From Dioscorea cayenensis subsp. rotundata (lineage: Eukaryota > Streptophyta > Magnoliopsida > Dioscoreales > Dioscoreaceae), in assembly GCF_009730915.1 (NCBI RefSeq), contig NC_052488.1:19772305-19836304 (forward strand): a stretch of 64,000 bases of DNA, written 5' to 3'. How positions within the stretch are numbered: position 1 is the stretch's first letter; the number at the start of each line of letters is the position of its first letter. Position numbers and translations under genes: made by a program. Positions 57,588 to 64,000 of the stretch are shown in pieces. The notes beneath the pieces were generated by a model. It worked only from the letters and a program-made list of their open reading frames with translations, was not told the DNA's origin and searched no databases.

Positions 57588-59040
57588 TTAGAAAGAGAAA
57601 CTGTACACCATGATGTGCTTGTAAATCTCCCCAGGAGTCACAATCTGGGAAGGAAAGCTCAATTGGTTCACAGAATTAGGGAAGCCCTGAGTCTCGAGAG
57701 CAATACCTGAATACTTTGGATATTGATGTCCATTCTTTCCTTTCCAATTCGTCAAGAAATTGGAAGTGTAGAACTGGACTCCCACCTGATTACTGCTCAG
57801 CTCCATCGTCCGCCCGGTCTTGCAGTCCGTGACCACAGCCACCTTCCTCAACCCATTGCACTGAACCGGTGAATTAAGTGCATAATTTATGTCATAGCCG
57901 CCGCCTACCTGACCGATACGGCTGCCAACATTCATTGGTTCCTCAAAGTCGAATGATGTGCCCTTTACTGGCAAGAGTTCACCAGTAGGGATGAGCTGGC
58001 TGTCGACCGGAGTAATGTGTGAGGCTGAAATCTGCACAGTGTTGGAGAGGATCGTCCCGCTGCCTTCTCCGGCGAGGTTCCAATATGTGTGTTGTGCCAA
58101 GTTCACCGGAGTGGCTTTGTTCACTGGTTTTGCAGTCATGTCCACTGTAAACTCATAGTCTCCTGATAGTTTGTATGTCACAAAGACATCTAAATCTCCT
58201 GGATAACCTGTAATAAAAAATATTGGTTTGGTAGTTCATGCATATGTACATACATTCACTGTTTTATCACAGGCATCTTTTATGATCAAGTTTCATACCT
58301 TGTTCTCCGTCGACGCTGCGGCGATAGAAGGTGATGTATGGGTGTTCACCACCAACCGACTCCTTGACAGTCCAAACAAGATGACTGAATCCTTTAATTC
58401 CACCTAAAATAGAGCACCAAACATGTTGTATTGAATTACAATTGCAACAACAACAATAACAAGAAGAAGAAGATGTTTATACTCAGAGAAAGAAGAGACC
58501 ATGAAGAGAGTTTTGTCCATCATTAGCAGGGAGATGATATGTTTTATTATCAAGAGTGAACTGTGCGTTTGCAATCCTATTTGCAACTCTCCCAACCAAT
58601 GCACCAAAGAAGAAAGTTCCGTTCTTGATCAAAACCAAGTGAAAAAAACAATCAACACAGCATCATCTAAGAAAAAACATATCATGAACAGAGATGAATA
58701 AAAGAATTCTTACAGCATATTCCTCTGGAGTATCATATCCAAGAACAATATCTGCCAAATTCCCTGCAAAAACAAAGATGAAATTTTTAATTAAAAAACA
58801 AAAACATATGATTCATTCAATCTTAATGTGAATATGAGTTCAATGAAACTAACCTTGAGAATCAGGAAGAATAACAGACATGATAGTTGCACCAAAGTTT
58901 GTGACTTTGACTGTGAAGTTGCCCTTCTTGAGTTCAAATACACCCACTGTTTTCTTAGTATCTGCAGCATTGGATGCTCCAAACAGAGCAAAGGCCAAGA
59001 GACACAAGAAAAATAAAAACTTTGACTTGATTATAGCCAT
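57588..59040 (-). CDS. Aldose 1-epimerase (galactose mutarotase-like), secreted, 5 exons, 361 aa
   Basis: Minus-strand exons in order: 59040-58854, 58763-58714, 58623-58500, 58403-58299 and 58207-57588; all phases join. A signal peptide is clear ([20 protein letters not shown], then GASNAA), so the product enters the secretory pathway. The enzyme interconverts alpha and beta anomers of hexoses. Catalytic and binding motifs are in place: [14 protein letters not shown] (substrate-binding Asn/Arg), [12 protein letters not shown] (His about 195), GGYDINYAL (Asp about 261) and [13 protein letters not shown] (general-base Glu about 327). Length is normal for the family. Its 3' end converges on that of the kinase gene. 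Confidence 0.95.
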
Positions 59041-60868
59041 TGTTAATGGCTTGAGAGAAAAAAACAGAGAGAAGAACAATGGTAGTATTGCAAGATGAAA
59101 GCTCTTGTGTGTATATGTATGTATATATATAGAGAGAGAGGATTAGTTATGTTTATCATAAAAAAAAACAAGAAGAGAAGATAATAGCAAGCTGTTACAA
59201 AGAGATAATGAAAAAAATAGAGAGGGATTAATTTAAAATTTAAAAAGAGAGATAATGAGATATAAGGATAACTTCCCTATATTTGAGTGAGAGATTTAAG
59301 GCTTTGATATATATATTTTTTTAATTTAAAATTTATTATTTTCCAAAAAAAAAAGAATTTAAGGCTTGAATTGAGAGATAAATAAGGGATTGTTTTAACT
59401 AGGTGAATATCCATTGGTTTGTTTCTATTTTTTCTGTTCTAAAAATTATTTTGTCCCCTGGTTTAATATTTATTTACTTTAATCCTTTCAGTATATATTT
59501 ATTAAATTTAAAATAAAGATTAATAATTTTCTTTCCAGGACTAATCATGAAAGTGGGTTTTTTTTTAAAAATATATATAATATATATAGGTGATTATTTA
59601 TTTATTTTATTTTAAAATTTTGATTTTAAATGGATGGATCCGTTTTGGCATGCAATATTCAAAGATATATCTATATATTACTACATATGTATATATATAT
59701 ATATATATATAGCAGCATTGACCTAGTAATGGCATGCTAGTCATAAATATCAAATCAATTTAATCATTCAACGAAAACCTTTATTTGTTTAATCCAATAC
59801 TAATATTTATTTTTTTAAGAAAAAGAATTTTGAATAATAGACGACAAACGTTTTTTTTTATGAATATAAACAGTACTGAAATCCGGATGTACAGTATATG
59901 TACAATATGAGAATAATATAAGAATCCCGGATGAACAGTGTATGAACATTGGGGGAGAGATTTGAACCCTGACCTCCCCTTTATACTTTGATGTCATACC
60001 ATTGGACTATTCAATGGTTGACTTTAAAAAAAGAATTTGATTAGACTAAAAGTATAAAACCTTAATATATATATATATATATATAAAGTTGAATGTAAAA
60101 ATTTTTAAAACAGAATTTGATTAAAGTAATTGGTTAGCCCATCTACTTCGGACTCAAAATTTGAGGGTTCAAACTCTACTTGTCTTAATTTTTAAAAAAA
60201 CTTTTAAAAATGGATATATAAATAATAAAAAAATTAAAAAGGTTTTTTTAAAAATAACCCACTAGTTGCAGGTTAAAAAAAAAGAAAGAAGCCTTTTAGG
60301 GTATTATTTAAAACAAAAAAAAGTTAAAAAGTGAAATTTTATGCTCTTACTCAAGTTAAAGACCAATATGAAAATAACTAATTTTTAGAGTACTGTTGTT
60401 GAGTTTGAGCTAAGAAAATAAAATTTAATAAAGAGTTTGAGTCAAACATAGAGCAACGAGTTTTTAACTGAGCTTGAACTCAAATATCTTCCTACTTGAC
60501 TCGAACTCAATCGATTAAACTCCTTGAGCTTAATTTCGGAAATAATGGTTTTGTTATAATATAAAAAGATATATATATACATAAAATCCTTTTAATAATT
60601 AATTTTTCGAAAGTGCAGTTTGATAATTAACATGTGGTCCAAGATGTCTTTTAAATCATCAAAATCAACGGTCGATAATCCTCCGACCATCTCGCGGGGA
60701 AAACACCATCCAAAACCAAAAAAATTAAAAATTAATATTAATGTTATTAATTAATTAATTAATTAAAAATAAATAAATAAGAGCTAGTGTTTTTTCCCTT
60801 TGTCTCTTTGCTCTGGCCATTCAAACAGAGAGAAAGAAAGAAAGAAAGAGAGCGAGAGAGGGAGAGCA
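59041..60868. other. Divergent intergenic region between the epimerase and capping-protein genes
   Basis: Bases 59041-59200 are the leader and promoter of the minus-strand gene, with a TATA-like and GA-rich run near 59125-59140. The rest is AT-rich. A tRNA-like/SINE-type stretch lies at about 59940-60015 on the minus strand (B-box-like AGGTCAGGGTTCAAATCTC) and another at 60130-60182 (GGTTAGCCCATCTAC then GAGGGTTCAAACTC). (AT)n tracts lie at 59690 and 60066. GAAAGAAAGAAAG repeats at 60829-60850 form the capping-protein leader. Confidence 0.5.
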
Positions 60869-63528
60869 ATGGAGGCGGCGATGGATCTAATGCGAAGGAT
60901 GCCACCGCGAGAGAGCGAGATGGCGCTATCGGCGTTGCTGACCTTGCTGCCAGAGCAATCCTCTGACCTCCTCTCCCAAGTCGACCTTCCCCTCCAGGTC
61001 TCTGTCTTCTGATTCTTTTCCTCGCATTTGTTTCATTTGATTTTATTCTTTTTTTTGGTCCATTTGGTTGTGACTTTCACGATTTATTCTTGTTTCTGGA
61101 TTTGGATATGTGTGATCTGGTTTGAAATTAGATTTTTTTTTTTTTTTAATTTAAAATTTTTGGATGATGGGTCATGCGATTTTTTCCTGTGCTTTTATTT
61201 CCAATTAGGGCATTCCTTGGTTCAGATTTCATCTTTTTTTTTCAATATTTTTGTTTAGTGTTTGATTTTTATGCAAAAATTGATGAAATGTTGTATTTTG
61301 TATTCAATTTTGATGGTTTTCCCTTGCTATGATGCATCTATATATATTATGAAAATAAGAGGATTGATATCCTTTGGTGAAGATGGATCTATAAGCATTT
61401 GTTAATTGTTTATATGTTTACCTTTTATTTGTTCATATTTCTTATATAATGACTGTTTGAAGACTAAATTTCATAGCCAAGTATATAGATTTTATCAGTT
61501 AAACAATGTTAAGCTCACAATCAACACCTTTTGCTTGACTGGTTCTTTTAGTTTTGTCAATGTCTCAATCCATTCACTTATCTCAAGTCAAGGAAAATGA
61601 GGATATGGCAGTTCATTTTTCAAAATGTTTTTGGTGAAATATTATTTCTTGTTGACTTCAGTGATATATAATTTGAATTGTTGTCTTGGTTTAAGAGAGC
61701 AGGTTATACGAGACCTGGATGCTTCAAAGGAATTCATATTGTGTGAGTACAATAGAGATGCGGATTCTTATCGGTAATGCATGTCTATTACTCGTAGATT
61801 TGCCCAAGGTTTTGTTCACTGGTCATTGTGTTGAGTTTGGATACTGTATTTAGGTCGCCTTGGTCAAACAAGTATCACCCCCCTCTAGAGGATGGGTCTC
61901 TCCCATCAAATGAACTGAGGAAGCTCGAAGTTGAAGCAAATGATATATTTGCAATTTATCGTGACCAGTGAGGTCCTTTGCTTTCCTCGTCTTTGATTTT
62001 CTTGTTTTTATTATGCATATGCATCTCATCCTGAACTTAATTATTTGTCTTCCATTTGTCAACATGCTTTTTTATTAGAGGAATTAATTGTGATTATTTG
62101 TACAAACCGCATTGTAGGTATTATGAAGGGGGTGTTTCATCAGTTTACATGTGGGAAGATGATAACCAGGGCTTTGTTGCATGTTTTCTTATTAAGAAAG
62201 GTTTGGCTTATCTACACTTTGGTGTATCTCTTCATTGAAAAACACTAGCAATAACATTCATCTGTGGTTGGAAATGAAGATGGATCAAAGACAGGTCATG
62301 GAAGAAGAGGGTATTTACAGGAAGGAGCATGGGATGCTATTCATGTTATCGAGGTGTTTGAAATAATTTTATTTACTCACTTCAGGTTCTTAGCTTTCAA
62401 ATTCTGTTGTCAAATAATATTGAATTGTTGTTTGTATTAATAGGTTGGGCTGGAGGAAGAGGGAACAGCTCATTACTGCTTAACTAGTACTGTCATGCTC
62501 TCAATGACTACTGACAACAAACAGTCAGGCACCTTCAATCTCTCAGGATCGATTAGAAGACAGGTATTCCTAATATCATTAGTTTCATAAATTAGATGTT
62601 TTAATTGTAAAATTGTTAATTTTTTTCCCTATTGTTTTAAATAATTTTCTATATGTTTATTGGTGCTGCTTTTTACTAGCAGAACACATAACTATCCACA
62701 TTGATGCTTATTCCAATATGAGAATTTATATGCAATGGTCATTCCAGTTACATTTTGGACAATCCTTTATACCCACAATCTTGTTCTAGATGGAATAGCT
62801 TATCAATAGTATGCCATTTACAGTGTCATAAACAAGTTGACAATATGATGTCTTTAACTTTTTGGCACTATCCTTCGTAACTTGAATAATATGACAGTTG
62901 AGTTTTTTACTGCCTAAGTTTCCTTCGTTAATGGGAAAAATGAAGAGCCTCTACTTGCTGAGACTGAATTTTAAATCTTTTGGACACAAGTCATTTAACA
63001 GAGGACAAATTGTTTTAATGGCACCAACTCACATCTATTATATATATATATATATATATATTTGAAAATGTTAAACCACTTCAATTAGAAAGAAGAACAA
63101 CCCTTCACAAACTAGTGGAGAACACAGAAACTTATATTTTCTTGTATTAGAGAAAAGTTTTAACTAAATACCACTGACCAAAATTTAGAAAAAAGAAAAA
63201 GGGTATAGCAAAAGCATTACTAAACAATGAATTAAACCTTTCATTATAACAGATGATTTTAGACCTTCCAATAGCCGATGGCCACCTGTGCAACATGGGG
63301 AAGATGATAGAGGAAATGGAGGGCAAACTAAGGAACTCGCTCGATCAGGTATACCTTTGTTTCTCAATTTGTTTCTAACATCAAGCTTACCAGTGAACAA
63401 CCTTTATTTGTGTGTGTGTATATATGTATATTCTCCATTTACAGGTTTATTTTGGAAAGACGAGAGAGATGGTATGCACACTGAGACCACCTGCAGAGGG
63501 TGTTCAACTTGGCTTACCACCAAACTGA
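60869..63528 (+). CDS. CPB: F-actin-capping protein subunit beta, 8 exons, 256 aa
   Basis: Exons: 60869-60997, 61703-61773, 61854-61967, 62118-62200, 62280-62353, 62444-62563, 63253-63348 and 63445-63528; all join in frame with GT-AG sites. The protein starts [20 protein letters not shown] and has [52 protein letters not shown] and [13 protein letters not shown]. Further marks are [44 protein letters not shown] and [18 protein letters not shown]. Length is exactly usual for plant CPB. With the alpha subunit it forms a heterodimer that caps barbed ends of actin filaments and so limits filament growth. Intron 1 is long (0.7 kb) and intron 6 (0.69 kb) has an (AT)n run. No damage was seen. Confidence 0.97.
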
Positions 63529-63766
63529 GGAAGCATAACTAAACCTTTTCAAGCTCCTCAATGTGCTGAAGCTTTTGGCTTTTGTTTTTCCTGTACGTCT
63601 TCATTGTTGTTCTTGTTTTGTAAAAACTTCTGCCTGTCATCAGTAATGTTTCTATTTGTTCTGTTACTATTGAGTTTAATTTTTCAAATGTTTACAAGAT
63701 TCTGTTGAGAAAATTTTATTTGATCAAATTTTCTTCCTCTCAAATGATACCATTCATGATATATAA

Positions 63767-64000
63767 GGGGGTATTTGGTTGCAAGGCATGGATTGGGAAT
63801 CATTACTTGGGGATTCCAATGCCTTGTTTGGATAGCCATGCATGGGAGTGAGAAAGAAATGAATGAGGGAGGAGTGAGAGGTGAATGGCAATCCTCCCAA
63901 AAATGGGAGGATTGTTCATTCCTCTCAAACTCCTTGGGGTGAAATACCATATTTGCCCCTCTTATTTAATAAATAAAATAATAATTTAATTTAATAATAA
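63767..64000. mobile_element. Left part of a Harbinger-like MITE, cut by the window end
   Basis: It starts GGGGGTATTTGGTTGCAAGG directly after TAA (63764-63766). GGGGGT(G/A)TTTGGTTGCAA starts are typical of a common plant PIF/Harbinger MITE group with TAA/TTA target sites. Repeated ATGGATTGGGAATCATTACT / GGGATTCCAATGCC words follow. The right end is outside the window. Confidence 0.5.

Noticed and set aside
60130-60182. tRNA gene
   Set aside because: Only box-like motifs are present; no acceptor stem or anticodon arm pairs, so it is at most a SINE-type relic.
61028-61258. Open frame in intron 1 of the capping protein gene
   Set aside because: T-rich intron sequence translating to Phe/Leu-rich peptide; no homology and it lies between well-defined exons.

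Overview
This is plant nuclear DNA. It is AT-rich, its genes have GT-AG introns, and it carries dense transposon debris (LINEs, MITEs, MULE-, hAT- and LTR-type pieces) and many (AT)n runs. The SUT, HOX21/23-like HD-Zip and FOUR LIPS-type MYB families point to an angiosperm. A non-grass monocot fits best, but the species cannot be fixed from the sequence alone.

Left part (1-29.4 kb): a decaying tandem array of sucrose transporter (SUT/SUC) genes. Two copies look intact: SUT-B (10132-19528, 14 exons, 511 aa) and SUT-C (22716-26351, 14 exons with the same phases, 507 aa). SUT-A (5793-9007) is a pseudogene. It lacks exon 1 and exons 9-13 and carries stop codons, frameshifts and a hAT-type insertion in exon 5. 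Further left (about 1376-5520) is the 3' flank of a fourth copy whose coding part has been lost next to a truncated retroelement (1 to about 1380). That flank ends in a scrap of a glutaredoxin-like gene whose intact version lies tail-to-tail with SUT-C (28168-29319, minus strand). The unit [SUT 3' end - flank - glutaredoxin-like gene] was therefore duplicated, then broken and joined to SUT-A intron 1. Several mobile elements here can be bounded exactly because a paralogous copy serves as the empty site or because target duplications remain.

Middle (29.4-47 kb): mostly repeats, including a possible solo LTR, a MITE, twin palindromes, telomere-like repeats and a 69-bp tandem duplication. One clear gene lies here, a class I HD-Zip transcription factor (38890-40108).

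Right part (47-64 kb): ordinary single-copy genes. These are a FOUR LIPS/MYB88-like R2R3 MYB (47384-50343, 12 exons), an RLCK-VII/PBL-type myristoylated kinase (54870-57389), a secreted aldose 1-epimerase on the minus strand, tail-to-tail with the kinase (57588-59040), and the F-actin capping protein beta subunit (60869-63528). A MITE starts at the right edge.

No CRISPR array, rRNA gene or convincing tRNA gene was seen. No pathway links the unrelated genes. The notable biology is the birth and death of the SUT tandem family and its repeated bombardment by transposons. Homologies come from reading the translations and recalling families; no database search was run.
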